Assembly (NCBI GenBank): GCA_964030475.1
Contig: CAXIPT010000002.1
Location: forward strand, 6,091,820 to 6,155,819
DNA: 64,000 nt
From: Tethya wilhelma
Taxonomy: Eukaryota; Porifera; Demospongiae; Tethyida; Tethyidae
Reading direction: 5' to 3'
This document shows, in pieces, positions 17,875-29,941 of this stretch; position 1 is the stretch's first letter, and each line of letters starts with the position of its first letter. Under the pieces are notes generated by a model. It worked only from the letters and a program-made list of their open reading frames with translations. It ran no database searches and was not told the origin of the DNA. A program made the position numbers and the translations under genes.

Positions 17875-20800
17875 ATGAAGATGACTAACTCAAGATGCCA
17901 TTGTCTGGTAGTGTTAGCTCATTTAACAGCAAGTTTATTAGCAATTGCCAGTGGCTGTCAAGTTGTGGGATTTCAAACAGAAAAACACTACTACGTACAC
18001 CCAGATAATGATAAGACATCTTGTCCTACAGATACTACTACAACAGACTGTCAAACGTGGTCACACTATATTGAGAACCAAGAGGAATATTTCAAGAATG
18101 ACACAACCATTCAGTTTCTTGATGGATTCTTTATGCACGAATCAAACGTTTCTATTGCAAAGCTTACGAATTTTAAAATGGTAGGTACTAACAGTACACG
18201 TATTGATTGTAGGAAAGGTGAAAATGCTGGATTTGCATTCATCAATATTACCAGATTGTACATTGCGAACTTAAACATCTACAATTGTGGACAAAAACTG
18301 AATTTTGGGAACTATGGTGAAATACACACAGCTTTGGGATTCAGTCATGGAACAAATCATTCTCTGATCAACGTAGATATCTCACACTCTCACAGTCAAA
18401 ACATATACTACAGTGATTTTGAAGGAAACTTGACAATTTGTAACTCTACCTTTTCTCATGCAACCAATGCCACAGTGAACCATTCATACTATGGAGGAAA
18501 TGCTTTCTTTTTTACTAATTGTAATAATCGTCCAACTATTCATTTCCATATTAAAGACTCTTGGTTTCACAGCAACATTAACCAACAAAAACGATCCACT
18601 TATCGTGGCTATACTGACATTCTCAACTTTGCTTCAGGTCTACTGATCGTACTAAAGTGTACCAGCATCGATGTGACTATAGACAATGTAACTTTGGAGC
18701 AAAACAAGGGTTATTCAGGTGGAAATATGGCCATTGTCTATCATGACATTTCTGGGATATTTACAAGTCCTGTAAAAATCAAAAACTGCCATATCACCAA
18801 TGGTAAAGCTGAAGTTGGTGGGGGAGTTTATGCAACCTTTGTGGAAGCATCTCAAAAGCAAAACAGAACATGTGACCACAACCCTTCACCACGTACACTC
18901 TTGCTTTTTGAAAACACAACTTTCAAAGACAATGAGGCCATGATAGGAGGAGGTGGGCTCTATTTACAACCAAAGGATTCACAAACCTACTGTAGTGTGG
19001 GGAAAATTGCCGTAATAAATTGCACATTTAGTAGCAACAAAATTAGGAAAAAAGGCCCTGGAGCTGCAGCTATACATATTACTAACTTTCTTGCTCTAGC
19101 ATACATCCAACATGCATCTCCCCAGTTTCATATCGAAATCAATGATACAGAGTTCTTTGACCATGATGTAAAGTTTCCTTCTGGGAAAGGGGTGATTTTT
19201 GCAAAAGCCAGTCCACATGTTGGGTTGACAAATGTTTCAATTCATGACAACAAGTGCAGTGGGATTATGGGAGTCAGTAGCAGCTTTGTTTTATCAGGAA
19301 ATGTTTCTATTTTCAACAATAACGCCTCAAGTGGAGGAGGAATGCTGTTTTGTTCTGATTCGGTTATGTTTTTGACTCCACACACAAACTTAACAATAAA
19401 GAACAACCAAGTACAACATGCTGGGGGTGGTATATGTATAGAAATGTTGTGTTTACAATCAAGACCAATGTGTTTCTTTCAGTTGGATGAGCAAACATTA
19501 CAAAAACCAAATTTAACGGAAACGACAAGTGTTAATCTTGAAAACAATAGAGCAGTGTATGCTGGGCATGGACTATATGGCGGTTCAATTGAGTACTGTT
19601 TTCTGTTAGATCCTCCAATTCACAATGTATCTGCTAATAAAAGCATACCTGTTTTCAACAAAATCTTCAACATCACACCAGATAACAGAACACAATCATC
19701 ATGGATTTCTTCACCTCCACAACAAGTGTGCTTGTGTAGCCTTTCCGATGAAACAAAGCGTTGCTTTGATCAGCAACACCCTTTGTCTGTATATCCAGGA
19801 GAAACATTTCCCCTACCACTTGTGATTGTTGGACAGTACAAGGGTACAGTCCCGGGAAATATTGAAGCTAAACTAAAAGGTGACAACAATTACGGACACG
19901 AGTACAAATTAGGTCCACATGAAAAATTTCAAGATATAAATGAACCAAAATGTAAGACTATGAACTATACAATAATGACCAATGCAAAACAAGTAAGTCT
20001 CAAACTAAAGGTGACTATAGTTGGAGATGAAAGCTTTGTGGAACATCTTACATCATACAATCCACTGTATGTAACAATAAACCTCAAGAAGTGTCCACTT
20101 GGGTTTCAACTAGGCAAAATGAACGATATATACTGTTGTCAATGTTCTTCAGCTTTTAAAGAGCACCACAATATCAATTGTGACATCAAAACCAAAACAA
20201 TCACAATCAATAACGAACGAAAGGAAGTCTGGATTGGATACGACAATCAAAGTGAAACGTACATGGTCTCAAGTAGCTTTGCATTTGATTATTCTGTACC
20301 AGACGATTCCATAGACATATCTGTTAGTGATGAATTCTTTGACCAAGACATACAGTGTCAGAATAACAGAACTGGAATACTTTGTGGAGCTTGCCGGAAA
20401 AATTACAGTGTGATTTTTGGTTCATCTAAATGTGAACCCAACTGCACCAACAGCTACATATCACTAATACTGGCGTTTGCTTTGGATGGTATAGTACTAA
20501 TCCTCTTCATCACACTTCTAAATCTCACAGTTGCAGAAGGAACAATCAATGGTCTCATATTTTATGCCAATATTGTTCAAGTTCATCGAACAACTACTTT
20601 CTTTCAATATCATAGTATCAAAATTCTTACAAACTCACTTCTTCTGTTTGTGTCATGGATCAACCTTGATCTTGGTATCCCAGTGTGCTTCTATAAGGGA
20701 ATGGACGAGTATGCCAAATCATGGTTGCAATTCCTGTTTCCTATCTATGTGTGGATGCTTTCTGGTCTCATTATCATACTCAGTCGAAAATTGAAGCTTT

Positions 20801-21760
20801 TTGCAAAAATGTTCGGCAGAAATGGAATCAAAGTGTTGGCTACGATAATACTCTTATCTTACACAAAAATGCTTCGTACAATCATTTCAACTATGCACTA
20901 TCAAATTATTGACTACTATCATTATGCTGAAGTCAATACTACAGAAAATACTACCATTGTTCCTGAACATGGAATTCACTGGAAACTAGATGCTAACGTT
21001 CATTTTTTACGTGGAAAACATATCCCTCTGTTCATCATGGGACTACTCTTTGCTCTGATATGTCTGCCATTCACTTTTGTACTTCTCTGTATACAGAACT
21101 TACAGAAAGTGTCTCACATGCGATGCTTTACATGGGTTAACAGACTTAAGCCTTTCTTTGACACATTTACAGGACCTTACTCAAAACAAGCAAGATTTTG
21201 GACTGGATTGTTACTACTTATGAGATGCACACTGTACACTATTTCAGCTCTGAACTACAAGAGTATTGAAGTCACCAACGTCTATATTACTGTGCTTGCA
21301 TGTATAATACTATTCTTCATAGTATGGATTATGAGAGGTCGTGGCATCTACGAAAAACGACATTTAGATTTTCTAGAATGTTCGTTTCTTCTGAACTTAA
21401 GTGTGCTTTGTACTGTAACAACATACACACTTTATAGCAAGCGAAGGGGGTTCAATGCATTAATTAGTCGCACACCTATCTGTGTTGGTAGCATTCATTA
21501 CTTTTGCTGGGATAATAATCTACCATGGATACAAGCAAATATCAATTTATGTGAAGATGATCAAGAGTCGATCAGATTCTACAGTCACCATTACGAGAGA
21601 GGGTGTGTCGACTACTGAAGTCACAGTTTCCAATAGCCTTCCAACCAGTCCTATGGTGAATGTAAATCCACTTGCAAAGTTTCCACCATTTGTTCGTTTT
21701 GATCAAGATCGTGAACCTCTGCTAGCACCAATTGAAGAGGAACAAGAGCATGATGACTAA
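17875..21760 (+). CDS. Family A receptor-like gene with a late frameshift
   Basis: Starts MKMTNSRCHCLVVLAHLTASLL, a signal peptide, then CQVVGFQTEKHYYVHPDNDK. The frame is open through the whole ectodomain, the LCGAC module (TGILCGACRKNYSV) and eight or so membrane segments, including NLTVAEGTINGLIFYANI. Near 21,478 the frame moves by one base relative to every paralogue. The original frame runs into an unrelated tail ending GCVDY at 21,618. The conserved continuation (LVAFITFAGI, then FVRFDQDREPLLAPIEEEQEHDD) is in another frame up to 21,760. Comparison suggests one extra base near CACACCTATCTGTG. It is either a recent loss of the last membrane segment and sorting tail, or an assembly error. 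The rest is intact. Confidence 0.85.
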
Positions 21761-22445
21761 AAACAATTAACAATTTGACAACTATAATTGTATGTCCATT
21801 GTTTTCTTTGCTATTACCATGCATAATAGTCACTCTCACAATAATTGCATCTGTAACTTTCTCTGTAAGTGTAATTATTATCTTGTAGTTCTTCTCAATT
21901 ATTTCTTATCCTTTCCATATTACTTATTTTGCATTTTATTATTGTTCTGTATCTGTATAACATTCGTACATTATTTTTAAAGCGGATTACAAACTCTACA
22001 CATGCAATGGGTCATGAATGTATTTTGAGAAATTTTCATAGTATACTACAATGTCTTTTCCTTATCTGAGTAAAGATATAGACTCAATACTCAGGACAGG
22101 CACACTCCTTGCAACTTTTAAAAGGGGTGGGTGTAAGTAAACAGGAAGTGCAGGGGTTCAACACTAATTCTACATGACTTTCCTAAATCTGCTGTGCCAG
22201 GTATGTCAAAGACATGTTCTCTGATTGTTTGATCTACTCAATCTGCATGAGCTAGTAAATATAACTAGATCTGGAACTTAGTGGAAGATTACACGTAGTC
22301 TAAGAGAGCTACAAATTAAAGTTCAGCTACTAACTGAGAGGTGAGCTATATAATATAAAGTTAAGACAAGCACCTTATCATCATGCATATGATATACATA
22401 GATAGCTATATGTGACATAATAGATCTAGTAGCTTACTAATTTTT
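21761..22445. other. 3' flank of family A gene with shared repeat block
   Basis: 21,761-22,150 matches, inverted, 53,793-54,184 next to another family A copy. About 22,080-22,440 contains a diverged interspersed repeat also found at 38,680-38,975 (shared GGTGAGCTATA, GTGTAAGTAAACAGGAAGT). No gene seen. Confidence 0.65.
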
Positions 22446-23250
22446 TGTTGTATCATAAGTAGGAATAGGCCGACTGTCCCATTGACCCAATACAAATATT
22501 TATCACCATAAAAATTTAGCAAAACAAAGTTAAGCCTTCAAACCTTCACGAAGGCTCTCCACAAAGATTAACAATTGCATGCAAGGCATGAAACTCACAG
22601 AAACTTCACTGGGCACTCGTAGAGAGCACTGGAAGGAAGCCACAATAGTGCTGTTTTTGTTCTCCTAAAGTACTTATGTACTAACTGAGTCAACTGACTT
22701 ACTTAAACACAGTTTCCAGAGAACCAGAAAGTGTTGAGCACTTTGGCAGCACAAGGTAAGTCCTTTTCATCACAAATAAGCCTAAGCAAAAACTAGAAAG
22801 CTTTGAAACTTAGCATATAATTTCATGTACTTCAATGTAGCAATCTTCTTGTGGGTAGAGTTCAAGGTCATTATCTATCCACGTGGCATTAAATGTGCAT
22901 GCACATTAGTTACTCTTGCATTATAATGCATGTAGCAGCTATTCAAACTTTTTGTAGGGACTAACCAGTCTCTAATAGTCTTCACACTGTAGTGTTGGAA
23001 AAAGTGAATGAACAAGTATTAAAAATGTCAAAAAATCAGCATTGTAGGAATGGGCAGTACTGTAACAAGTATTGAAACAAGGCATGCATGCACATGTCTT
23101 GATTTCGGCACATGACTACTTCATTTATTTGTGCTCAAGTCTTCCTGCTTGCTATACTTCAGTCCACTGTTTAGCCGAGTGATAAGATTGGCAGGAATTT
23201 GAACCATTAATGTGATATATATAATGTCATTGATAAGCTATTCATCTACA
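22446..23250 (-). mobile_element. Non-autonomous repeat element, copy A (inverted)
   Basis: Begins at about 22,459 with GTAGGAATAGGCCGACTGTC, the reverse complement of the right end of the copies at 24,430 and 34,085. The arm GTAGGAATGGGCAG followed by TTTCGGCACATGACTACTTC is at 23,047-23,127. The opposite arm is degenerate. No open frame of note. Confidence 0.65.
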
Positions 23251-23735
23251 GATCATTCTTAATTGAACCATTGGTTTTATGACAAAAAATGAGAGATCAA
23301 AACTGAAAATATTGATAGGGATTTTAATTTAAAATCAAACATATAATTCTGCCAACATTTTGGCCACCATATAATTATGCATTGTACTCTGTACTACATG
23401 TTGGTATTTTTATTATACAATAAACTGTCAAATTTTTTGACCGTCAATATTTCTTGCTATAGTTGGTCACTATACAGTAGTTAATAATAATTATTATCTA
23501 ATCCACAGTGCATTAATGTTTTCAGCATTTGCTGGAGTTAAAGTAAACCAGCGCATTCCCTATTGTATATACTGCATCCATATAGAGCATTCCTATACTA
23601 AGAAAAGCTTTACATGTAGCATGCAATTCATAAACTATTCTCATGCTTTGTCCAAATTCATTAAAATTGTTTCTAGTAAATTAAATGGTCCTACAACTTT
23701 GCCTTTTAGAACTCTTGGACCACCTGTGTGTAACA
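23251..23735. other. Upstream region of family B gene
   Basis: AT-rich with no coding potential recognised. A strong promoter motif was not found. Confidence 0.45.
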
Positions 23736-24429
23736 ATGGCTGGTAGTACAGAAGGAATTCCATTTACGGTACTGGTAACAATAGTGTTTTGGTGCATAGT
23801 GTTCACATCTGCTGAGACCTACTATGTCACACCATCACCAAATACCCCATGTCCTGAAGAAGGTGTGCCTTGCTTCACTCTCTCACAGTATGCTAACAAA
23901 TCAACCATTGCCAACTACTTTACCTCCAACACCACTCTTATCCTTCTTCCTGGGAACCACAGCTTTGACTCCAAGCTCTCAAGTAGAAATATCTCAGCCT
24001 TGTCTATTGAGTCCGATTCTACCTATCACTCTGATACATCAATCACCTGCTATGAGTCTGCTAGGTTCACATTTGAGTCAATCAGTATTGTTAGTATGAG
24101 AAGATTATCACTCTTTGGGTGTGTGAATAATGAAGTCACCAATGTTGAAGAGTTTACAGTGGAAGATTGCAGTTTTGATGGTCAGGGACGTAATGGAACT
24201 GGACTGCACCTAGTTTATGTGTCCACCGCCAATGTTATGAGAAGCTCTTTCACTTTTAATACTGGTAAAGAGATTAAAGATCCTATAATTGGAACCAGAG
24301 CTCAAGCTGGAGGAGCAATTATTTTTAACATGACACTGTTTACAACCATTTCTGAGTGTATATTTCAAAACAACACTTTAATTGGAAAACGTGGAAATGG
24401 TGGGGAAGTCTATGCTCACTCAAATCATA

Positions 24430-25405
24430 ATATAATAAAAATTTTATAAAAAAAAAAGAGAAGTGTAGGAATGGGCAGTGCGGTAAAAAGCAATGAAACA
24501 AGGCAAGTCTCTGAATTTCGGCACATGACTACTTCATTTTCATGAGTCAATTGTAAGTTTGAATTCCATCATTCAATGATTATTGTCAGCCATTTGGCTC
24601 ATGAGTCAATGCAAGCAATCACTTGATTAATTTAGATAAAGTAACAAACATGTAGAGTGTATAGGTACAGAGTAGTGTATGAGAGTTGGGTACAAAAAAT
24701 GAAGTAGTCATGTGCCGAAATTCAGAGACTTGCCTTGTTTCATTGCTTTTTACCGCACTGCCCATTCCTACACTTCTCTTTTTTTTTTATAAAATTTTTA
24801 TTATACTTGTTCATTCACTTTTTTAAACACTAAGGTGCTCAATTGCATGGAAAGAATCATACAGCAGACACTAGTCAGTCTCTACAAAAGGCAGCAGAAA
24901 TATGCATTTGATGCGCATGCGCATTATATTCATGCAACCACGTGGTCTATTGACGACCTTTACCTATGTCAATAGGTTAATAAAAAGTACAGTATTTTAT
25001 ATCGAGAGTTTCAAAGCTGCCTAGATTTTGTTTGCTGCCTTTTCGCCAGCAAACGAGTCAAAAAGGACGTACTGTGCATCAAATGAAGTCCCACTATATG
25101 GTCAAAGTTGGCTCATGCAATGCCTTTTGTTTGTCTGGAAATCGCGTTCAAGTAAGTCAGTTAGGAAGGAAGGAAGGAGAACAAAATTGCACTCTTGTGG
25201 CTTCTCACCAGCGCTCTCTCCAGAGTGCTCCAGAAACTTTCTGCCTGTTTTCTTGGTTAATACAGTAAGCAAACTGTCTGGGAGAGGCTATTAACTGCAT
25301 GTGAAGGTTTAGCTTTCTTTCCCTGAAAGTTTACAAGCATGAACATTTTGTATTGTGTCAATGGGACAGTCGGCCCATTCCTACTATACGTACTACCGTA
25401 CGTAT
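24430..25405 (+). mobile_element. Non-autonomous repeat element, copy B, inside a receptor gene
   Basis: The left end region reads ATAATAAAAATTTTAT. Arms of about 78 bp at 24,464-24,541 and 24,699-24,776 are near-perfect inverted repeats (GTGTAGGAATGGGCAGTGCG to TTTCGGCACATGACTACTTC). A further 600 bp ends with GGCCCATTCCTACTAT and a CGTACGTATGATAT tail. The outer ends, GTAGGAATGGGC and GCCCATTCCTAC, form terminal inverted repeats. There is no transposase-like frame, so it is a non-autonomous DNA element. Its position breaks the family B coding frame. Confidence 0.75.
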
Positions 25406-25850
25406 GATATCAATATACTCAATAGCATTTTTAACAGCAACACTGTGACTGCAGAAATTGGATGTGGTGGAGCAGTGTTTACTCACCCAAGTTCTAATTT
25501 CATTATAGTCAGTAGCACTTTCAACAGCAACACTGTAAGTGGAGACAAAGGTACGTTTAATTATGGAGGAGCAGTGTATGCTCACTCAAGTCGTAACATC
25601 ATTATACTTAATAGCACACTCAACAACAACACTGTGAGTGGAAATGTAGGGGGATTTGGTGGAGCAGTGTATATTCTCTTAAATCATAATATCACTATAC
25701 TCAATAGCACTCTCAACAGCAACACTGCAAACGCAGTTGGTGGAGCAATTTTAAGTTACTCAAATCATATTATTAAATTAGTCAATAGCATTCTCAACAG
25801 AAACGCTGTTAGTGGAAATGATGGACTTGGTGGAGCAATATTTGCTGTAA
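25405..25850 (+). repeat. Coding tandem repeats of the family B ectodomain
   Basis: About five imperfect units of 75-90 bp encoding GGAV(F/Y).hsSN.I.I(L/V)NSTLNSNTVSG, the GGA(I/V) plus N-ladder pattern typical of beta-helix turns. The same units occur in the gene at 40273-44835. Confidence 0.8.
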
Positions 25851-28800
25851 ATGGTAGTGTAGTTTTGTACAACAATACTGCTTTCACTAATAATAGATGC
25901 AAAGGTACTGGATCAGTGCTTTATTTCAGTAGTGTGACATTTAACAACAGTGGGTTTCTTAATGTTCAAGCAAACATGGCAGATACCAGTGTGTTATATG
26001 CAATACAAAGCACATTATATTTTTCTGGTAACACCACAGTTTCAAACAATAACGGATCTTTGTCTGTTTACTCCTGCAATGTGACATTTATGGGGTACAC
26101 CAATATTGAGAACAACTCAATGACACATCAGTCTTCATATATGTCTGATGAATTAGGAGCTTTAACTGCTTATCAAAGTGAGATAGTTTTCATGGGTAGA
26201 GTCAACCTAAAGTACAACAGAGCTATACAAGGTGGAGGCATTGTAGCTATACAAAGTAAATTTCATGTTTATGGAAATACTACCATATCTAACAACATTG
26301 CATCAATGTCTGGTGGAGGCATCTATGCCTACCAGAGTGAACTCAACTTCATGAACCACATCAACATTTGTAATAATACTGCAACAATAGGTGGAGGTAT
26401 TCATGCTGTTAGTTCGACAACAAGACTGACTAGTAGATTCAAAACTAACATAATTGGTAATCATGCTGAGAGAGGAGGTGGATTATGTGTAGGGGGAAGT
26501 GCTAAAATCTACCTGCTGAGAACTTCACCAGATTATTATGGTAATAAAACAATTTTTCTACATTTGAATGACAACACTGCTGACTATGGAGGAGCTATGT
26601 ATGTTGCTGATAACACAACTTCCGCTACTTGCTTTGACAATCCTTTTAGTGGCAACATTGCCATCTATGATGAATGCTTTATTCAAGGAATAAGCATTTA
26701 TGATATACATTTAACAACTCGAGCTGTTAATGATAGTTTGTATTTGAACCTTGTAAATAGCCACTTTAATAACAATAGAGCTAGAGTAGCTGGAGATGTA
26801 CTCTATGGTGGTCTACTAGATAGGTGTAGAGCAAGTCCATTTGCTGAGATATTTTTCAAATATGTAAATGTGTTGACTCCAAGCTCTCTGAGTGCAGTGT
26901 CTTATCTTCTCAACATTACTGATCTTACAACAGAAGACTTTAAGTCAACAAAAATGATATCATCTGATCCAGTTCGTGTTTGTTTCTGTAAAGACAACCA
27001 ACCAGACTGTAGTTACCATCCTCAGTCAAAGCATGTCAGAAAGGGAGAGACATTTACAGTGTCACTTGTTGCAGTCGACCACATTAACAACTCTATTACA
27101 AACAGCATTGTACGTGCATATGTGACACAACAGGCAAAACTTGGTGAGGGAAAGTCCAGTCAAAAGACTAATGAAAATGGTAGTTGTACTGATTTGACTT
27201 ACAGTATTCTCTCTCCACGCAATACTGAGAAGCTTCATCTCTATGCTGATGGTCCATGTATGAATGCTGGAATATCCAAATCAATTCTGACCATCCTTAT
27301 TGAACCATGTCCAGTTGGTTTTCAAGACAATTATGATCACAATGGTTGTAAATGTGATACTAAACTCTATCCAGAATACATATCCAACTGTTCAATTGAC
27401 AAAGAAACTGTTCAGAGAAAGGCCAATGCCTGGTTTTCTTATGTAAAGACTACTGATCACAAAGGCTATATTCTACACAAATATTGTCCTTTTGACTACT
27501 GCAAACCTCAAACTGAAAATATCTCTGTTAATTTAAACATTGAGAATGGTGCCAATGAATTGTGTGCATTCAATCGCTCTGGAAAGCTCTGTGGATCTTG
27601 TGAGGATGGTCTCAGTCTTTTTCTAGGCAGTTCACATTGCAGGCCATGTTCTAATAACTGGATATCTCTACTCATTGGCTTTGCTTTAGCTGGTGTAGCA
27701 CTAGTTGCTATTATTCTTAAGCTGAACCTTACAGTAGCTGATGGAACTTTCAACGGTCTAATTTTTTATAACATTTTTGTAGCAAATCATGCAGTTTTCT
27801 TCCTGCGTGATGAAACAAAGATATTAACTGTCTTCATAGCATGGCTTAACCTAGACTTAGGAATCGAGACCTGCTTCTATGATAAAATGGATAGCTATGC
27901 AAAGATTTGGTTACAATTTGCTTTTCCCTTATATGTCATTTCTTTGGTTGTTGCTATTATTATCATTAGCGACTATTCCACGAAGTTTGCAAGGTTGATT
28001 ACAGCAGGAAAGAACCCAATAGCAACACTTGCTACTCTTATTCTACTCTCTTACACAAAGCTCCTTAGGACAATTATTGCTGCATTATCAGTGACCAAAC
28101 TCCAGTACTCTGATGGTTCACATGAATTGGTCTGGCTGATTGATGCTAACTACTCATACCTCAGAGGAAAGCATATCCCTCTGTTTGTCACAGCTCTTAT
28201 CATTGCTATAGTTGGGACTGGATTCACACTCATACTCTTTGCTTGGCAGTGGCTCATTCATTGTCCAAACAGAGGGCCACTAAGATGGATTATTGGGAAT
28301 GGTAAAGTCATTGCTTTTATTGATGCCTATCACAATCCTTACAACAAAGATCATCGTTACTGGATCGGACTTCAATTATTTGCTCGTGTAGTCTTGTACC
28401 TTATTTCAGCTGCAAATATTTTTGGAGATCCTCAAATCACTCTTTTTAGCATTATTTTAGCAATCATGGCAAATCGTTTCTTGAAACAAATAGTTGAAAG
28501 CAAACGTAAAGTGAATAGAATGGAGAGCTTTAAGATTAATTCTATGTCAGAATTGCAACTCCGTAAAATGGTAACTACACTCCTCATTCGTAAAGTGCAT
28601 AAACATCAACATGTTGAAATTCTTGAAGCAATATCACTCCTAAATCTTGGAGTGTTGTCTGGTGCCTCCATTATCATAGAGGATAGAGATAGTCAGAGCA
28701 TAGTAGCTTTCATTTCAACAAGCACTACTTTTGTCACATTTCTAGCTCTCTTTGGATACCATGTATACAAGTTTGTTTTCATAGAACTCTTCCACAAGAT

Positions 28801-29202
28801 CAGTTCTAAGTTCCACACTCAAAGAAGACCACATACTCCACTCCCGGTCAACAACACAGTATCAGCAGCTCTGGGCAATACCAAGGGATCACGTGCTGAG
28901 ACTCATAAGACTGAAGTCAATGCCTCACCAGAAAATCTGCTCACTAAGACTCTAGAAGATGAAGATCAACAGCTTACAACGACAGAAGGTGGAGCTTCAG
29001 CTCGAGCCCCTCATGTCAGAAAGAGGTTGTCCCAATTTAAAGTAAGATCTGTACTCGAAGAAGTTCAAATAGAAATTGAAGTGCCCAACCTTGCATCAGT
29101 ACAAAAATCTTCCCTTCGCATACCATCAGCGCTTGTTGGACAGAGAAAAAGAGATCTTCAGAATCAGAGGATAAGTATACCCCTCTATTAGCACAACAAT
29201 AA

Positions 29203-29941
29203 TTACCTAATGAATCAATATTAATTTTAATTATGATAATTATATTATCATAATGATTGTAATTATACCAGACTACAATATCTTAATTAATTGTTATTAA
29301 TATTGATGTATACCATCAAGAACCATAATAATTGTATACCAAGATTACACGAAACAAAGATTATATATTTTGCTGACAATTGCTGTATAATTACTTCTTT
29401 TGTCATATAGAAAAAGTATTGTAAGAGTATAGTTTACTTATTTTTGAAATCAATATAGTCCATACTTATGGCCTATGTGAGAGGTGTACAATAAGGCTCG
29501 AATAAGGACATTATACATACATAATATTCTATCATACCCATGAAGCAAAGTAATAATTATTATAATTATCTGCTAGACAAACATCAGAAAAAGGGGTGAA
29601 TTTTGATAACTGTATTGTGCAAAAACATTGAAAATAGTTGCTGATTAAAACATAACCACCTCCGTACCTATAAAGTTAACAGTCAATGATCGTTACAATT
29701 TCCTTATATGGTCAAAGCTATGGGGATACTTAAAAACTAAACCATTAGAGAAATGAAAAACCATTAACAAAAATTTCTCGAAAATATTTCCTCACCATAC
29801 ATGCATGCACTCTATATTTTACTATTATAAAGGCATAACTTCTATGACAATAATTACAGTATCAGCAAGTTGCTTTGAAGGATAGATATTTTGCAAGTGA
29901 ATTTACTAAAACACCTTTCAATAACTTGTTTTTTGTTCAAA
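29203..29941. other. Intergenic; upstream block shared between family A plus-strand copies
   Basis: 29,680-29,840 resembles 45,360-45,500 upstream of the copy at 45644 (for example a TATGGTCAAAGCTATGG-like word), pointing to a co-duplicated promoter region. The rest is AT-rich without features. Confidence 0.5.

Larger units (their letters stand above)
23736..29202 (+). pseudogene. Family B receptor-like gene split by a transposable element
   Basis: The 5' part (23736-24,430) starts MAGSTEGIPFTVLVTIVFWC, then AETYYVTPSPNTPCPEEG, and matches the intact family B gene at 40273-44835. At about 24,430 a 975-bp repeat interrupts the coding sequence. The match resumes at about 25,405 and stays open to 29,191 through the beta-helix-like repeats, the LCGSCEDGLSLFLGSSHC module and about nine membrane segments. 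The last codons are shifted: the current frame ends QRISIPLY at 29,191, while the conserved end (TPLLAQQ, stop at 29,202) is one frame away, so a one-base indel lies near 29,145-29,155. No splice signals fit removal of the insert. Probably a recent pseudogene; the downstream part lacks a proper start and signal peptide. Confidence 0.8.

Noticed and set aside
24430..25405. Intron within the family B gene at 23736
   Set aside because: The borders match the ends of a repeat element found elsewhere and lack GT-AG signals; the intact paralogue at 40273 has no intron there.
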